From Streptomyces antibioticus (GTDB lineage: Bacteria > Actinomycetota > Actinomycetes > Streptomycetales > Streptomycetaceae), in assembly GCF_001514065.1 (NCBI RefSeq), contig NZ_KQ948426.1, forward strand, positions 62,001 to 126,000: a stretch of DNA of 64,000 bases. The letters run 5' to 3'. Under the pieces are notes generated by a model. That model was not told the origin of the DNA. It did not search any database and saw nothing but the letters and a program-made list of their open reading frames with translations. This document shows, in pieces, positions 1 through 10,338 of this stretch (position 1 is the stretch's first letter; each line of letters starts with the position of its first letter). The translations under genes and the position numbers were made by a program.

Positions 1-254
1 ACATCCAGTTCTTCCTGACCGATGTGCATGTCTCCGTCACCGGCGACACCGCCTTGGTGACCTGCACGGAGAACATCCTCAGCGGCGGGCCCGCCCCCGA
101 GGGCAGCGAGGAGCTCGGGCCGCTCGTCGGACAGCTGGTGGTCGCCACCAACGTGTTCCACCGCACTCCGTCCGGCTGGAAACTCTGGTCGCACCACGCC
201 TCCCCCGTTCTGGCCGAAAACGACGAGGGCGAAGGGGACGACACCCCCACCTGA
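1..254 (+). CDS. NTF2/SnoaL-like domain protein, 3' part
   Basis: The reading frame is already open at the window edge (frame starting at base 3) and runs to a TGA at 252-254, so only the last ~84 residues are visible. The pattern of beta strands (DVHVSVTGDTALVTCTENI, then LVVATNVFHRTPSGWKLWSHH) is typical of the C-terminal half of SnoaL/NTF2-like proteins (DUF4440 type), where the W-x-L-x-H-H ending closes the cone-shaped barrel. Such proteins bind small ligands or act as accessory domains; no specific role can be read here. The GTG at 24 is probably internal. It lies upstream of the folate genes in the same direction, with a 285-base gap. Confidence 0.7.
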   Translation, partial: IQFFLTDVHVSVTGDTALVTCTENILSGGPAPEGSEELGPLVGQLVVATNVFHRTPSGWKLWSHHASPVLAENDEGEGDDTPT

Positions 255-539
255 GTGGGTAGGCGCACCACGGGGCGCACCACAGGCCCACGCACCGGAA
301 CCGCCCACAGGGACCAAGAAGTGGTTGGAATCACGACCCCCTGGGTAGGGGCGGCTACCAACCCGTGAGCCGCCGGGTTCCCCAGGGGAAACACACGGTG
401 AAACCTCCTGGCCCCGGCTCGGCCCCACGCCCCCGTGGCCCGGTGCTGTCAGTGCCCGCAGGTAGATTCGTTCGAGGCCGGTGTGCCGCCCGCACCCGGT
501 ACGAACCGGCCATTACCGACGATTGCAGGAGTGATTCGC

Positions 540-899
540 GTGGATCGTGTCGCGCTGCGCGGCCTGAAGGCCCGCGGGCACCACGGTGTGTTCCCCAAGG
601 AACGCGAGGAAGGCCAGACCTTCATCGTGGACCTCGTCCTGGGCCTGGACACCCGGCCGGCCGCCGCCGACGACGACCTGGCGAAGACCGCGCACTACGG
701 CATCGTGGCGGAGGAAGTCGTGGCCGTCGTCGAGGGCGAGCCGGTGAATCTCATCGAGACCCTCGCCGAGCGCATCGCCCAGACCTGCCTGAAGCACGAG
801 GGGGTGGAGGAGGTCGAGGTCACCGTCCACAAACCGGACGCACCGATCACGGTCCCCTTCGACGACGTGACGATCACCATCACCCGGAGCCGAGTATGA
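540..899 (+). CDS. folB: Dihydroneopterin aldolase
   Basis: 119 residues, the usual FolB length. FolB splits 7,8-dihydroneopterin to 6-hydroxymethyl-dihydropterin and glycolaldehyde in folate synthesis and forms cytoplasmic oligomers. The family signature GHHGVFPKEREEGQTF follows the start closely, and VHKPDAPI near the C-terminus matches the conserved pterin-site strand. GTG 540 was chosen because AGGAG at 527-531 lies 8 bases upstream; GTG 531 is the alternative. The stop overlaps the folK start by four bases (ATGA), so the two are translationally coupled. The 255-539 gap upstream shows no convincing gene and should hold the promoter. Confidence 0.93.
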   Translation: MDRVALRGLKARGHHGVFPKEREEGQTFIVDLVLGLDTRPAAADDDLAKTAHYGIVAEEVVAVVEGEPVNLIETLAERIAQTCLKHEGVEEVEVTVHKPDAPITVPFDDVTITITRSRV

Positions 900-1507
900 C
901 CGCGTCCTTCGCCACGGGCCCGAGCGACCCGACCGTCCAGCCGGTACCCGCCTCCGTCGTCCAGCAGGTGGACGCCGCCGACACCACCCTGCACAACCCC
1001 CAACGCGCGGTGATCTCCCTCGGCTCCAACCTGGGCAACCGCCTGGAGACCCTCCAGGGCGCCATCGACGCGCTGGAGGACACCCCCGGCGTCCGCGTGA
1101 AGGCCGTCTCGCCCGTGTACGAGACCGAGCCGTGGGGCGTCGAGCCGGGCAGCCAGCCGTCGTACTTCAACGCGGTGGTCGTCGTGAAGACGACGCTCCC
1201 TCCGTCGTCCCTGCTGGAGCGGGCCCACGCGGTCGAGGAGGCCTTCCACCGCGTCCGCGACGAGCGCTGGGGCGCGCGCACGCTGGACGTCGACATCGTG
1301 GCGTACGCCGACGTCGTCTCCGACGACCCGACGCTCACCCTCCCCCACCCGCGCGCCCACGAACGCGCGTTCGTCCTGGCGCCGTGGCACGACGTGGAGC
1401 CGCAGGCCCAGCTCCCCGGCCGCGGCCCCGTCTCCGGCCTCCTGGCCGGCGTCACCCGGGACGGCGTGGAACCCCGCAAGGACCTGGAACTCCGGCTGCC
1501 CGAATAG
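896..1507 (+). CDS. folK: 2-amino-4-hydroxy-6-hydroxymethyldihydropteridine pyrophosphokinase
   Basis: 203 residues. HPPK transfers pyrophosphate from ATP to 6-hydroxymethyl-dihydropterin, the step after FolB. Family motifs are clear: ISLGSNLGNR near residue 40, SPVYETEPWG, RTLDVDIVAY and the C-terminal LPHPRAHERAFVLAPW. The first ~37 residues are a polar, poorly conserved extension relative to E. coli FolK (about 160 residues), common in Streptomyces. ATG 896 overlaps the folB stop. The downstream gap of about 110 bases before the DUF3180 gene shows no strong terminator, so read-through is possible. Confidence 0.93.
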   Translation: MTASFATGPSDPTVQPVPASVVQQVDAADTTLHNPQRAVISLGSNLGNRLETLQGAIDALEDTPGVRVKAVSPVYETEPWGVEPGSQPSYFNAVVVVKTTLPPSSLLERAHAVEEAFHRVRDERWGARTLDVDIVAYADVVSDDPTLTLPHPRAHERAFVLAPWHDVEPQAQLPGRGPVSGLLAGVTRDGVEPRKDLELRLPE

Positions 1508-1616
1508 TCGTTAAGGTCAAGAGCACGCGCTCGTTGAGGTCGAGAGCGCGAGCATCGGGCACAAGGATCAGGGCAACCACACCGTCCCTGCCATCCGGGG
1601 GAGCTGAAGGGTCACC

Positions 1617-2102
1617 GTGAGAGAGCTGCGCATCAGGCTGCTGGCCGGCGTGTTCATCGTCGCCGGAGTCCTGTCCTGGGCGGGCGCCCGCCTGTGGGCC
1701 TCGATCGGGACCCTCCCCAGCGTCCCCCTGGCCGCCCCCATCGTGCTGGCCCTGATCGCCGTGGTCCTGCTGTCCACGGCGCTCTCGATCCGCGCCCGCC
1801 TCAAGGCCCAGCGCGAGCGCCGGCCCGAGGCCAAGGGCGTGGACCCGCTGATGGCGGCCCGCGCCGTCGTCTTCGGGCAGGCCAGCGCCCTGGTCGCCGC
1901 CCTGGTCTCCGGCATGTACGGCGGCACCGGCGTCTTCCTGCTGGAGTCCCTCGACATCCCCGCCCGCCGCGACCAGGCCATCTACGCCGGCTTCTCGGTC
2001 CTGGCGGGCGTCGGGGTGATAGCGGCCGCCCTCTTCCTGGAGCGCGTGTGCAAGCTCCCGGAGGACGACGACCGGAACACGGGCGCGGCGTCGACGGCCT
2101 GA
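1617..2102 (+). CDS. DUF3180 membrane protein
   Basis: 161 residues with four hydrophobic helices (about residues 7-27, 36-58, 82-104 and 118-142), matching the DUF3180 family that sits just downstream of folK in actinomycetes. Function is unknown. GTG 1617 is preceded by the purine-rich GGAGCTGAAGGG. The loop between helices 2 and 3 is strongly basic (RARLKAQRERRPEAKG), suggesting it faces the cytoplasm. The conserved position after folB-folK suggests membership of the folate operon, but nothing in the protein points to pterin chemistry. It converges on folE. Confidence 0.85.
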   Translation: MRELRIRLLAGVFIVAGVLSWAGARLWASIGTLPSVPLAAPIVLALIAVVLLSTALSIRARLKAQRERRPEAKGVDPLMAARAVVFGQASALVAALVSGMYGGTGVFLLESLDIPARRDQAIYAGFSVLAGVGVIAAALFLERVCKLPEDDDRNTGAASTA

Positions 2103-2147
2103 CGCCCCCAAGGCATCACAGGCCCCACCTCAGGGCCTCCCAAGGCC

Positions 2148-2753
2148 TCAGCGCGCCATGATCAGGCTCATCGCCTCATTGCGCGTCGCGGGATCACGCA
2201 GCTGCCCGCGGACCGCCGACGTTATGGTCTTCGCCCCGGGCTTGCGGACCCCCCGCATCGACATGCACATGTGCTCGCACTCCACGACGACGATCACGCC
2301 ACGCGGCTCCAGGATCTCCATCAGCGAGTCGGCGATCTGCGTGGTGAGTCGTTCCTGCACCTGCGGCCGCCGGGCGTAGACGTCCACGAGCCGGGCCAGC
2401 TTCGACAGCCCCGTGATCTTGCCGTCGGCGGACGGGATGTAGCCGACGTGGGCGACACCGACGAACGGCACGAGGTGGTGCTCACAGCTCGACAGGACCT
2501 CGATGTCCTTCACGAGGACCATCTCGTCGTGCCCCAGGTCGAACGTCGTCGTCAGCACGTCCTCGGGCTTCTGCCACAGCCCCGCGAAGATCTCCTTGTA
2601 CGCCCGGGCCACCCGCCCCGGCGTCTCCTTGAGCCCCTCCCGGTCCGGGTCCTCCCCGACCGCGATCAGCAGCTCGCGAATGGCGTTCTCGGCGCGCTTC
2701 TCGTCGAACTCGCCGATGGAGCCTTCGCCGTCCAGCGTCACGGGGTCGGTCAT
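2148..2753 (-). CDS. folE: GTP cyclohydrolase I
   Basis: 201 residues. FolE opens the GTP imidazole ring to give dihydroneopterin triphosphate, first step of folate synthesis. Zinc-site sequences [10 protein letters not shown] and [16 protein letters not shown] are both present, as are HVGYIP and [21 protein letters not shown] chose the ATG at 2753 (MTDPVTLDG) because GAGG lies 8 bases upstream; a 12-residue longer form would begin at 2789. ftsH lies upstream on the same strand, but a strong terminator at 2801-2836 separates them, so folE probably has its own promoter in the ~50 bases left. Confidence 0.94.
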   Translation of the reverse strand: MTDPVTLDGEGSIGEFDEKRAENAIRELLIAVGEDPDREGLKETPGRVARAYKEIFAGLWQKPEDVLTTTFDLGHDEMVLVKDIEVLSSCEHHLVPFVGVAHVGYIPSADGKITGLSKLARLVDVYARRPQVQERLTTQIADSLMEILEPRGVIVVVECEHMCMSMRGVRKPGAKTITSAVRGQLRDPATRNEAMSLIMAR

Positions 2754-2795
2754 CTGGTGTGCCTCGTTCCTCGGTGTCCCTGCCTGCACGGCCGA

Positions 2796-2836
2796 AAAAC
2801 GCCGCGCCCCCCAGGCTAGAACCTGGGGGGCGCGGC
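2796..2836 (-). terminator. Intrinsic terminator after ftsH
   Basis: Perfect 15-bp arms at 2801-2815 and 2822-2836 with a 6-base loop. On the minus strand the stem is followed directly by GTTTTT (complement of 2796-2800), giving a textbook rho-independent terminator. It sits between the ftsH stop (2878) and the folE start. Confidence 0.92.
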
Positions 2837-2877
2837 ATCCATTCCGGGCCTGGTGAGGGCCACCGGGGCCCGGAACA

Positions 2878-4917
2878 TCAGCTCTCCGGACGGTCCTCGG
2901 GGGCCGGCTCGGTCACGGGCGCGGACTCCGCAGCCGTGGCCTTGGCGGTCGAGATCGCCGGGGTGGCGCCGTTGGCACCGTTCGTCAGGGCGAGCTCCTT
3001 CGGGGAGAGCACCGGCGGACGGGTGGACGGCGTACGGCGGGAGGAGCCGGTCCAGGCGGGCCGGGCCGGACGCTTGACGATCGCGGAGAAGATCTCGGCG
3101 ATCTCCTCCTTGCCCAGCGTCTCCTTCTCCAGCAGCTGCAGGACGAGGTTGTCGAGGACGTCGCGGTTCTCGACCAGGATCTCCCAGGCCTCGTTGTGCG
3201 CGTTCTCGATGAGCTTCTTGACTTCCTCGTCCACCAGGGCGGCGACCTCTTCCGAGTAGTCGCGCTGGTGGGCCATCTCACGGCCGAGGAACGGCTCGGT
3301 GTTGTCGCCGCCGAACTTGATGGCGCCGAGACGCTCGGTCATGCCGTACTGGGTGACCATCGCGCGGGCCGTGGCGGTGGCCTTCTCGATGTCGTTCGCG
3401 GCGCCCGTGGTCGGGTCGTGGAAGACCAGTTCCTCGGCCGCGCGACCGCCCAGCATGTAGGCGAGCTGGTCGAGCATCTCGTTGCGCGTGGTGGAGTACT
3501 TGTCCTCGTCCGGGAGCACCATCGTGTAGCCCAGGGCGCGGCCGCGGGACAGGATGGTGATCTTGTGGACCGGGTCGGAGTTGGGTGAGGCCGCCGCGAC
3601 CAGGGCGTGTCCGCCCTCGTGGTACGCGGTGATCTTCTTCTCCTTGTCGGACATGATCCGGGTCCGCTTCTGCGGGCCCGCCACGACGCGGTCGATCGCC
3701 TCGTCCAGCATCTGGTTGTCGATCAGCTTCTTGTCCGAGCGGGCCGTCAGCAGCGCGGCCTCGTTCAGCACGTTGGAGAGATCGGCACCCGTGAAGCCCG
3801 GCGTGCGGCGGGCGACCGCCGACAGGTCGACGTCCGGCGCGACCGGCTTGCCCTTCTGGTGAACCTTGAGGATCTCCAGACGGCCCTGCATGTCCGGGCG
3901 GTCGACCGCGATCTGGCGGTCGAAGCGGCCGGGGCGCAGGAGGGCCGGGTCGAGGATGTCGGGCCGGTTGGTGGCGGCGATCAGGATGACGCCGCCCTTC
4001 ACGTCGAAGCCGTCCATCTCGACGAGCAGCTGGTTCAGGGTCTGCTCACGCTCGTCGTGACCACCGCCGAGGCCGGCGCCGCGGTGGCGGCCGACCGCGT
4101 CGATCTCGTCGACGAAGACGATCGCCGGGGCGTTCGCCTTGGCCTGCTCGAACAGGTCACGGACTCGGGAGGCACCGACACCGACGAACATCTCGACGAA
4201 GTCGGAACCGGAGATCGAGTAGAACGGGACGCCGGCCTCGCCCGCGACGGCACGCGCGAGCAGGGTCTTGCCGGTGCCGGGAGGACCGTAGAGCAGGACG
4301 CCCTTCGGGATCTTGGCGCCGACGGCCTGGAACTTGGCCGGCTCCTGGAGGAACTCCTTGATCTCGTGGAGCTCCTCGACGGCCTCGTCGGACCCGGCGA
4401 CGTCCGCGAAGGTCGTCTTGGGGGTGTCCTTGGTGATGAGCTTCGCCTTGGACTTCCCGAAGTTCATGACCCGGGAGCCGCCGCCCTGCATCTGATTCAT
4501 CAGGAACAGGAAGACGACGACGATGAGGACGAAGGGAAGCAGGGAGAGCAGGATGCCGACGAACGCGTTCTGCTTGGTCGGCGAGACGGTGTACCCGTCG
4601 GGGATCTGCTTCTGCTCGAACTTGGTCTGCAGTGTCGCGGCGAGGTTCTGGCCCTGGTCGCCGATGTAGCTCGCCTGGATCTTCGAGCTGCCGTCGACCT
4701 TCTCGCCGTCCTTGAGCTCGACCTTGATGGTCTGCTCGTCGCCGGTTGTCAGCTTGGCCTGCTGGACCTTGTTGTCATTGATCGCCTGGACCACCTGGCC
4801 GGTGTCCACCGTCTTGTAGCCACCGGACGAGCCGACGACCTGCATCAACACGACCACGGCAAGGACGGCCAGCACGATCCACATGACCGGCCCACGGAAG
4901 TATCGCTTCACGTCCAT
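2878..4917 (-). CDS. ftsH: ATP-dependent zinc metalloprotease FtsH
   Basis: 679 residues. FtsH is a membrane-anchored AAA+ protease degrading misfolded membrane and some regulatory proteins. Seen: N-terminal helix (about 10-30), periplasmic-type domain, second helix (about 105-125, [17 protein letters not shown]), Walker A GPPGTGKT near 209, Walker [16 protein letters not shown], second region of homology with RPGRFDRQI, and zinc site HEGGH near 432. The C-terminal ~60 residues are low-complexity (P/A/T-rich). Start at 4917 gives [10 protein letters not shown]; it lacks a well-placed RBS, and an ATG at 4953 is an alternative. A promoter is expected in the ~200 bases before hpt. Confidence 0.95.
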   Translation of the reverse strand: MDVKRYFRGPVMWIVLAVLAVVVLMQVVGSSGGYKTVDTGQVVQAINDNKVQQAKLTTGDEQTIKVELKDGEKVDGSSKIQASYIGDQGQNLAATLQTKFEQKQIPDGYTVSPTKQNAFVGILLSLLPFVLIVVVFLFLMNQMQGGGSRVMNFGKSKAKLITKDTPKTTFADVAGSDEAVEELHEIKEFLQEPAKFQAVGAKIPKGVLLYGPPGTGKTLLARAVAGEAGVPFYSISGSDFVEMFVGVGASRVRDLFEQAKANAPAIVFVDEIDAVGRHRGAGLGGGHDEREQTLNQLLVEMDGFDVKGGVILIAATNRPDILDPALLRPGRFDRQIAVDRPDMQGRLEILKVHQKGKPVAPDVDLSAVARRTPGFTGADLSNVLNEAALLTARSDKKLIDNQMLDEAIDRVVAGPQKRTRIMSDKEKKITAYHEGGHALVAAASPNSDPVHKITILSRGRALGYTMVLPDEDKYSTTRNEMLDQLAYMLGGRAAEELVFHDPTTGAANDIEKATATARAMVTQYGMTERLGAIKFGGDNTEPFLGREMAHQRDYSEEVAALVDEEVKKLIENAHNEAWEILVENRDVLDNLVLQLLEKETLGKEEIAEIFSAIVKRPARPAWTGSSRRTPSTRPPVLSPKELALTNGANGATPAISTAKATAAESAPVTEPAPEDRPES

Positions 4918-5113
4918 CCATACGGAGCGGTGTCGCCCCGTCCCTCCTGCCATAGTGAGTTTGATAAGACAGTTCTTCTGACGGTACCCCAGCTTTGTTG
5001 CCCAAAGCCGCACGGGACAGCTGAACGAGCCCGTCTGCATGCTCCAACGGCGCGAAACCCGCCGGGGTTCCCGATCGTCTTAGGAAGACGGCTCGCTTGG
5101 CCCCAAGACCGAG

Positions 5114-5674
5114 TCAGCCGCCGTAGACGTGGGGCGCGAGCGTACCGACGAACGGGAGGTTGCGGTACTTCTCGGCGTAGTCGAGGCCGTAGCCGACGAC
5201 GAACTCGTTCGGAATGTCGAAGCCGACCCACTCGACGTCGATGGCGACCTTGGCGGCGTCCGGCTTGCGCAGCAGGGTGCACACCTTCAGCGTCTCCGGC
5301 TCGCGCGAGCCGAGGTTGGACAGCAGCCACGACAGGGTCAGGCCCGAGTCGATGATGTCCTCGACGATCAGGACGTGCTTGCCCTTGATGTCGGTGTCGA
5401 GGTCCTTGAGGATCCGGACGACACCGGAGGACTGGGTGCCCGCGCCGTACGACGACACGGCCATCCAGTCCATGGTGACGGGGGTGGACAGCGCCCGCGC
5501 GAGGTCGGCCATGACCATCACCGCGCCCTTGAGGACGCCGACGATGAGCAGGTCCTTGCCCGCGTACTCCGCGTCGATCTTCGCAGCCAGCTCGACCAGC
5601 TTGGCGTCGATCTCTTCCTTGGTGATGAGCACCTCTTTGAGGTCGGTGCCCATGTCTTTCGCGTCCACCCGCAT
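5114..5674 (-). CDS. hpt: Hypoxanthine phosphoribosyltransferase
   Basis: About 186 residues. Converts hypoxanthine or guanine with PRPP into IMP/GMP in the cytoplasm. The PRPP-binding signature [14 protein letters not shown] and the upstream [10 protein letters not shown] segment identify the family; [18 protein letters not shown] is the base-binding region. The likely start is ATG 5674 (MRVDAKDMG); GTG 5692 would add six residues. tilS ends just upstream on the same strand (stop at 5729), so tilS-hpt probably form an operon, an order shared with many Gram-positive bacteria (tilS-hpt-ftsH). Confidence 0.93.
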   Translation of the reverse strand: MRVDAKDMGTDLKEVLITKEEIDAKLVELAAKIDAEYAGKDLLIVGVLKGAVMVMADLARALSTPVTMDWMAVSSYGAGTQSSGVVRILKDLDTDIKGKHVLIVEDIIDSGLTLSWLLSNLGSREPETLKVCTLLRKPDAAKVAIDVEWVGFDIPNEFVVGYGLDYAEKYRNLPFVGTLAPHVYGG

Positions 5675-5728
5675 CACTTTCGGTCGTCCCACCGGCCTGC
5701 CCGTGACCCCTCGCGGAGGGATCAGGAT

Positions 5729-6763
5729 TCAGCCTTGCCGAATCACCAGTCTGCCACCCTGACGCTGGGCGACGACCTTGCCCGGGAGATTGATGGCCCC
5801 TTGGCCGCGCCAGCCGGTGATCAGCCGGTCGACTTCCTCGATGTGCCGGGCGAACAGCGAGCCCGCCGGGGCGCCTGCCTCGATGGCGGCGCGGCGCAGC
5901 ACACGGCGGCGCACGGCGGGCGGCAGGGCGTAGAGCTTGGCGCATTCGAGCAGCCCGGCCGCGTCGCGGACGGCGGTCGCGGCCTGGCTCGCCCAGGCGT
6001 CGAGGGCGTCGGCGTCGTCACGCGAGAGCTGGGCCGTTCGGGCGAGTGCCTCGACGACGCCCTTGCCGAGGGCCTTCTCCAGGGCGGGCAGGCCTTCGTG
6101 GCGCAGCCGGGAGCGGGTGTAGGCGGGGTCCGCGTTGTGAGGGTCGTCCCAGACGGGCAGCGACTGGACCATGCAGGCCTTGCGCGCGGTCTGCCGGTCG
6201 AGCTGGAGGAAGGGGCGGCGGTACCTGCCGTCGGCCCCCGAGACCGCGGCCATGCCGGACAGGGAGCGGATGCCTGAGCCGCGGGCGAGGCCGAGCAGGA
6301 CGGTCTCGGCCTGGTCGTCGCGGGTGTGGCCGAGCAGGACGGCGGTGGCGCCGTGGCGAACGGCTGCGGCGTCGAGGGCGGCGTAGCGGGCGTCGCGGGC
6401 GGCGGCCTCGGGGCCGCCTTCGCGGCCGACGGTCACGGCGACGGACTCGACGGGGTCGAGACCGAGCTGGCGCAGCCGCAGGGCGACTTCCTCGGCGCGG
6501 AGGTCGGAGCCGGGCTGGAGGCCGTGGTCGACGGTGACGCCGCCGGCGCGGATGCCGAGTTTGGGGGCCTCGAAGGCGAGGGCGGAGGCGAGACCCATGG
6601 AGTCGGCGCCGCCGGAGCAGGCCACGAGCACGAGCGGGGACGGCGGGCGCTCGTGCGGGGAGTCGGAGGAGTCGTCAGAGGGGGTGGCGAGTTCGTTGAG
6701 GATGTCGTGGAGGACGCGGCGGACCGCCAGGCGTATCGCCGCGACCGCAGGATGGGGACCCAT
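5729..6763 (-). CDS. tilS: tRNA(Ile)-lysidine synthetase
   Basis: 344 residues. TilS adds lysine to C34 of the CAU-anticodon tRNA-Ile so that it reads AUA. The PP-loop motif SGGADS is at about residues 50-55 ([14 protein letters not shown]), followed by the family motifs VDHGLQPGS and [20 protein letters not shown]. The C-terminal part ([12 protein letters not shown]...) fits the TilS substrate-binding domain but is short, as in other actinobacteria. Located directly upstream of hpt on the same strand with about a 55-base gap. Confidence 0.93.
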   Translation of the reverse strand: MGPHPAVAAIRLAVRRVLHDILNELATPSDDSSDSPHERPPSPLVLVACSGGADSMGLASALAFEAPKLGIRAGGVTVDHGLQPGSDLRAEEVALRLRQLGLDPVESVAVTVGREGGPEAAARDARYAALDAAAVRHGATAVLLGHTRDDQAETVLLGLARGSGIRSLSGMAAVSGADGRYRRPFLQLDRQTARKACMVQSLPVWDDPHNADPAYTRSRLRHEGLPALEKALGKGVVEALARTAQLSRDDADALDAWASQAATAVRDAAGLLECAKLYALPPAVRRRVLRRAAIEAGAPAGSLFARHIEEVDRLITGWRGQGAINLPGKVVAQRQGGRLVIRQG

Positions 6764-6956
6764 GTCCGGTTCCCTTCATGAAGTTTTCGGGGGGTGAGCC
6801 CGAGGTTCGGTCACTCAGAGTGTGTAGATGGTGACAGAGCCGGGCCGTTCCCCGAGCATTGCACGCCTACCCAGGGCTCACGGTCCCTCGGACGGGTGAT
6901 TGGAGGGGCGTTCGCCTGCCGTCGGCCGGTTTTCTTTCACGACCCTTCCGCCCGGT

Positions 6957-8111
6957 TCACGACTCGGTCCCGGAGTTCCCCGAATCCGCCTTGCGGTGCA
7001 CCCGCGCGATCCAGTCCGCCGGTTTGGCGATCTCCGTCTTCGTCGGGAGCGTGTTGGGGGAGGTCCACACGCGGTTGAAGCCGTCCATGCCGACCTCGTT
7101 GACGACCGCCCGCACGAAGCGTTCGCCGTCGCGGTACTGCCGGAGCTTGGCGTCCAGGCCGAGCAGTTTGCGCAGGGTCATGTCGAGCCGGGAGGCGCCC
7201 TTGGCCCGCCGCTGCTGGAACTTCTCCCGGATCTCCTGGACGCTCGGCACGACGTCCGGGCCCACGCCGTCCATCACGAAGTCGGCGTGGCCCTCCAGGA
7301 GGGACATCACCGCGGTGAGGCGGCCGAGGATCTCGCGCTGGGCCGGGGTCTGCACGATCTCGACGAGCGAGCGCCCGCCGTCGTCCTCCTCGCCCTCGGG
7401 ACGCCCGCCGGCCAGCGACTGGGCGGCCTCCCGGATGCGTTCCAGGACGGTCATGGGGTCGACCTCGGTCTCCCCCAAGAACGACTGGATTTCGCCCTCC
7501 AGGTGGTCCCGCAGCCAGGGCACCGCGGTGAACTGCGTGCGGTGGGTCTCCTCGTGCAGGCACACCCACAGGCGGAAGTCGTGGGGCTGTACGTCGAGTT
7601 CGCGCTCCACCTGCACGATGTTCGGCGCGACCAGCAGCAGCCGTCCGCCGCCGTTCTCCCCGGCCGGGAGTTCGCGGGTGGCCGGGGCGAAGGTCTCGTA
7701 CTGGCCGAGGACGCGGGAGGCCAGGAAGGACAGCAGCATGCCGAGTTCGACGCCGGTGACCTTGCCGCCGACGGCGCCGAGGACCGCGCCGCCCGGGGTG
7801 TTGCCGCGCCGTTCCTGCATCTTGTCGAGGAGGGGCTTGAGGATCTCCCGGAAGCCGGCGACGTTGGCCCGGACCCAGCCGGGGCGGTCGACGACGAGGA
7901 CCGGAGTGTCGTGGCTCTCCTCGGTGGCCAGCTGGGTGAAGGCGCGGACGTGCCCCTCCGAGGTTTTGGCGTGCCGGCGCAGTTCGGCGACGACGGCCCG
8001 GGCCTCGTCGCGGCTCACCTCCGGCCCCGGCCGCACGAGCCGGGTCGCGGTCGCCACCGCGAGGTTCCAGTCGACCATCTGAGAAGAAGCAGCACCGCCG
8101 ATGCTCGTCAT
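6957..8111 (-). CDS. Zinc-dependent metalloprotease (DUF2342 family)
   Basis: 384 residues matching the actinobacterial DUF2342 family, annotated as zincin-like metallopeptidase or, historically, F420-biosynthesis-associated protein. The zinc motif HEETH lies near 186-190 (LHEETHRTQF), with GHADFVMDGVG as a likely third-ligand region about 80 residues later. No signal peptide is visible, so it is probably cytoplasmic. The first ~12 residues (MTSIGGAASSQ) are variable; MVDWNLAVATATR is the first conserved block. It is followed by tilS on the same strand after ~190 bases and preceded by dacB. Confidence 0.85.
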   Translation of the reverse strand: MTSIGGAASSQMVDWNLAVATATRLVRPGPEVSRDEARAVVAELRRHAKTSEGHVRAFTQLATEESHDTPVLVVDRPGWVRANVAGFREILKPLLDKMQERRGNTPGGAVLGAVGGKVTGVELGMLLSFLASRVLGQYETFAPATRELPAGENGGGRLLLVAPNIVQVERELDVQPHDFRLWVCLHEETHRTQFTAVPWLRDHLEGEIQSFLGETEVDPMTVLERIREAAQSLAGGRPEGEEDDGGRSLVEIVQTPAQREILGRLTAVMSLLEGHADFVMDGVGPDVVPSVQEIREKFQQRRAKGASRLDMTLRKLLGLDAKLRQYRDGERFVRAVVNEVGMDGFNRVWTSPNTLPTKTEIAKPADWIARVHRKADSGNSGTES

Positions 8112-8178
8112 GCGTCAACCGTACGTGAGCGTCCGCGCTGGGGGCAGGCCGCGAGGGCGTCGGCTCCCTGGCGGCCCG

Positions 8179-9756
8179 TCAGCCGCAGCCGCACGCCGCC
8201 AGCGCCGTCGCCGCCTTGTCCAGGGCCGTCTGGGCGGCGTCCTTGTTCGCCGTGTTCGACGCCAGGAACGCGAAGGCGAGGAGGCGGCCGTCCTGGTCGA
8301 CGACCGTGCCCGCCAGCGTGTTCACGCCGGTGAGGGTGCCGGTTTTGGCGCGTACGACGCCGGCGGCGCCGTCGGGCGTGTAGCGGGTGGTCAGCGTGCC
8401 CGTGAAGCCGGCCACGGGGAGGCCGGTGAGGACCGGCCGGAGTTCGGGGTGGTCCGGGTCGCCGGCCTTCGCCAGGAGGGCGGTCAGGAGGTCGGCGGTG
8501 AGCCTGTCGTTGCGGTTCAGCCCGCTGCCGTCCTTGAAGGAGACGCCGGAGACGGGGAGTTGGAGCTTCTTCAGCTGGGCCCGGATCGCCTTGCCGCCGC
8601 CGTCGAAGTCGGCGCGCGTCTTCGTCGCCACGGCGGTCTGGCGGGCCAGGGCCTCCGCGATGTCGTTGTCGCTGTTGGTCAGCATGCGCTCGACCAGGGT
8701 GGACAGCGGCGGCGAGGTGACCTCCGCCAGCGTCTCGGAGCGGTCCGTCGCCTTGGAGGGGCCTGGGGACGTCGTCTCGATGCCCTCGTCCGCCAGGAAG
8801 CCGGCGAACTTGCGGGCCGCGTCGTCGGCCGGGTCCGGTGCCCGGACGGCCGTGCCGCTCGTGGTGTCGTTCGTCCGGGCCTCGTCGGCCATCAGAGGGC
8901 TGACCAGGGCGAGGTTGGCGTCGACGCCGATGGGGTGCAGGGCGGAACCGGCGTAGAGGGTGGTGTCGTACGACAGCGTCACCTTGCGGAGGCCGTCCTT
9001 CTTCAGGGCCTTCGCCGTCTTCGTGGCCAGGTCGCGCAGGCTGGCCCAGCCTTCGGCGTCCTTGCGGGCGGTGAGGGTGGGGTCGCCGCCGCCGACCAGG
9101 ACCAGTTCATGGGTGCCCGGCTCCAGCGCCGTGCGGGTGGTGAGGCGGTGGTCGGGGCCCATCGCCGACAGGGCGGCCACCGCGGTGGCGATCTTGGTGG
9201 TGGAGGCGGGGGTGAGCGGGGCGTCGGCGCCGACGCCGTACAGGCGCTTGCCGGTGGCCACGTCGACGACCGCTGCCGCACGGCGGCTGCCCAGCGCCCC
9301 GTCCTTCAGGAGCGGGCCCAGGACGCCGGAGAGGGCCTCGCCGCTCGGCGCGGACTTCACGGTGTTCGTGGCGCCGCCGAGGCCCGCGAGGACCGAGGAG
9401 GCGCTCGGGGCGGGCTCTGGAGCCGCTCCCGTCGTACCGGAACCACGGTCGTGATCTGCGCCACCCGTGTGCTCCAGCGCGACCGCCCGGTCCCGCTCGG
9501 CCGTACGCTGACCGGTGGAGTCCCAGGGGCCGGCGGCGGTCACCACCACGGCCGTCAGCGCCAGGCCCGCGGTGGCGGCGCCTGCGGTGTACTGCCAGGT
9601 CTTCACCGTCGTCAGACGCTTGACCTGCGGTTTCATCGCGTTCGCGATGCGTGCCGACTGGGTGCGTGCGGCTGCCAGACCGGGTCGTACGGCGTTCGCG
9701 AGCCGCGTCACATGCGGTCTCGCGGCCCGCCAAGGCCTCAGTTCAGGCACGACCAC
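8179..9756 (-). CDS. dacB: D-alanyl-D-alanine carboxypeptidase/endopeptidase (PBP4 type, S13)
   Basis: 525 residues. Peptidoglycan-trimming enzyme outside the membrane. An N-terminal cytoplasmic stretch of ~65 basic residues precedes one hydrophobic segment (AGAATAGLALTAVVVTAA), then the S13 catalytic motifs: STTK near 185 (ASTTKIATAV), SDN near 361 (NSDNDIAEAL) and KTG near 469 (AKTGTLTGVN). The linker after the membrane segment is Gly/Ser/Pro-rich. It is divergent from ppa, whose start lies 80 bases away, so both promoters share 9757-9835. Confidence 0.92.
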   Translation of the reverse strand: MVVPELRPWRAARPHVTRLANAVRPGLAAARTQSARIANAMKPQVKRLTTVKTWQYTAGAATAGLALTAVVVTAAGPWDSTGQRTAERDRAVALEHTGGADHDRGSGTTGAAPEPAPSASSVLAGLGGATNTVKSAPSGEALSGVLGPLLKDGALGSRRAAAVVDVATGKRLYGVGADAPLTPASTTKIATAVAALSAMGPDHRLTTRTALEPGTHELVLVGGGDPTLTARKDAEGWASLRDLATKTAKALKKDGLRKVTLSYDTTLYAGSALHPIGVDANLALVSPLMADEARTNDTTSGTAVRAPDPADDAARKFAGFLADEGIETTSPGPSKATDRSETLAEVTSPPLSTLVERMLTNSDNDIAEALARQTAVATKTRADFDGGGKAIRAQLKKLQLPVSGVSFKDGSGLNRNDRLTADLLTALLAKAGDPDHPELRPVLTGLPVAGFTGTLTTRYTPDGAAGVVRAKTGTLTGVNTLAGTVVDQDGRLLAFAFLASNTANKDAAQTALDKAATALAACGCG

Positions 9757-9835
9757 CAGCCCCTTTCGCGATCACACACCTGCGTGAGGGACACTTAACC
9801 ACCAGAACTATGTGCTGATCATGGAGGAGCCACCG

Positions 9836-10327
9836 GTGGAGTTCGACGTCACGATCGAGATCCCGAAGGGTTCGCGGAACAAGTACGAGGTGGACCACGA
9901 GACCGGTCGGATCCGCCTGGACCGTCGACTCTTCACCTCGACCGCCTACCCGACCGACTACGGATTCGTCGAGAACACCCTCGGCGAGGACGGCGACCCG
10001 CTGGACGCGCTGGTCATTCTTGACGAGCCGACGTTCCCGGGCTGTCTCATCAAGTGCCGTGCGATCGGCATGTTCCGCATGACGGACGAGGCCGGCGGCG
10101 ACGACAAGCTGCTGTGCGTCCCGGCGACGGACCCGCGTGTCGAGCACCTGCGCGACATCCACCACGTCTCCGAGTTCGACCGCCTGGAGATCCAGCACTT
10201 CTTCGAGGTCTACAAGGACCTGGAGCCCGGCAAGTCCGTCGAGGGCGCCGACTGGGTCGGCCGTACCGACGCCGAGGCCGAGATCGAGCGGTCCTACAAG
10301 CGCTTCAAGGACCAGGGCGGCCACTGA
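9836..10327 (+). CDS. ppa: Inorganic pyrophosphatase (family I)
   Basis: 163 residues, standard for the soluble hexameric PPase. Hydrolyses PPi released by biosynthesis. The active-site signature [10 protein letters not shown], upstream [11 protein letters not shown] and KRFKDQGG ending match. I chose GTG 9836 because GGAGGAG at 9823-9829 is correctly spaced before it; the ATG at 9821 would overlap that RBS. A strong hairpin follows 12 bases after the stop. A membrane pyrophosphatase gene at 62.5 kb performs the energy-conserving version of the same reaction. Confidence 0.95.
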   Translation: MEFDVTIEIPKGSRNKYEVDHETGRIRLDRRLFTSTAYPTDYGFVENTLGEDGDPLDALVILDEPTFPGCLIKCRAIGMFRMTDEAGGDDKLLCVPATDPRVEHLRDIHHVSEFDRLEIQHFFEVYKDLEPGKSVEGADWVGRTDAEAEIERSYKRFKDQGGH

Positions 10328-10338
10328 GCCCTGTGCCC

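Noticed and set aside
3607..5355. A 582-codon plus-strand open frame opposite ftsH
   Set aside because: Antisense of the FtsH catalytic domain; only the FtsH frame has real motifs (Walker A, HEGGH).
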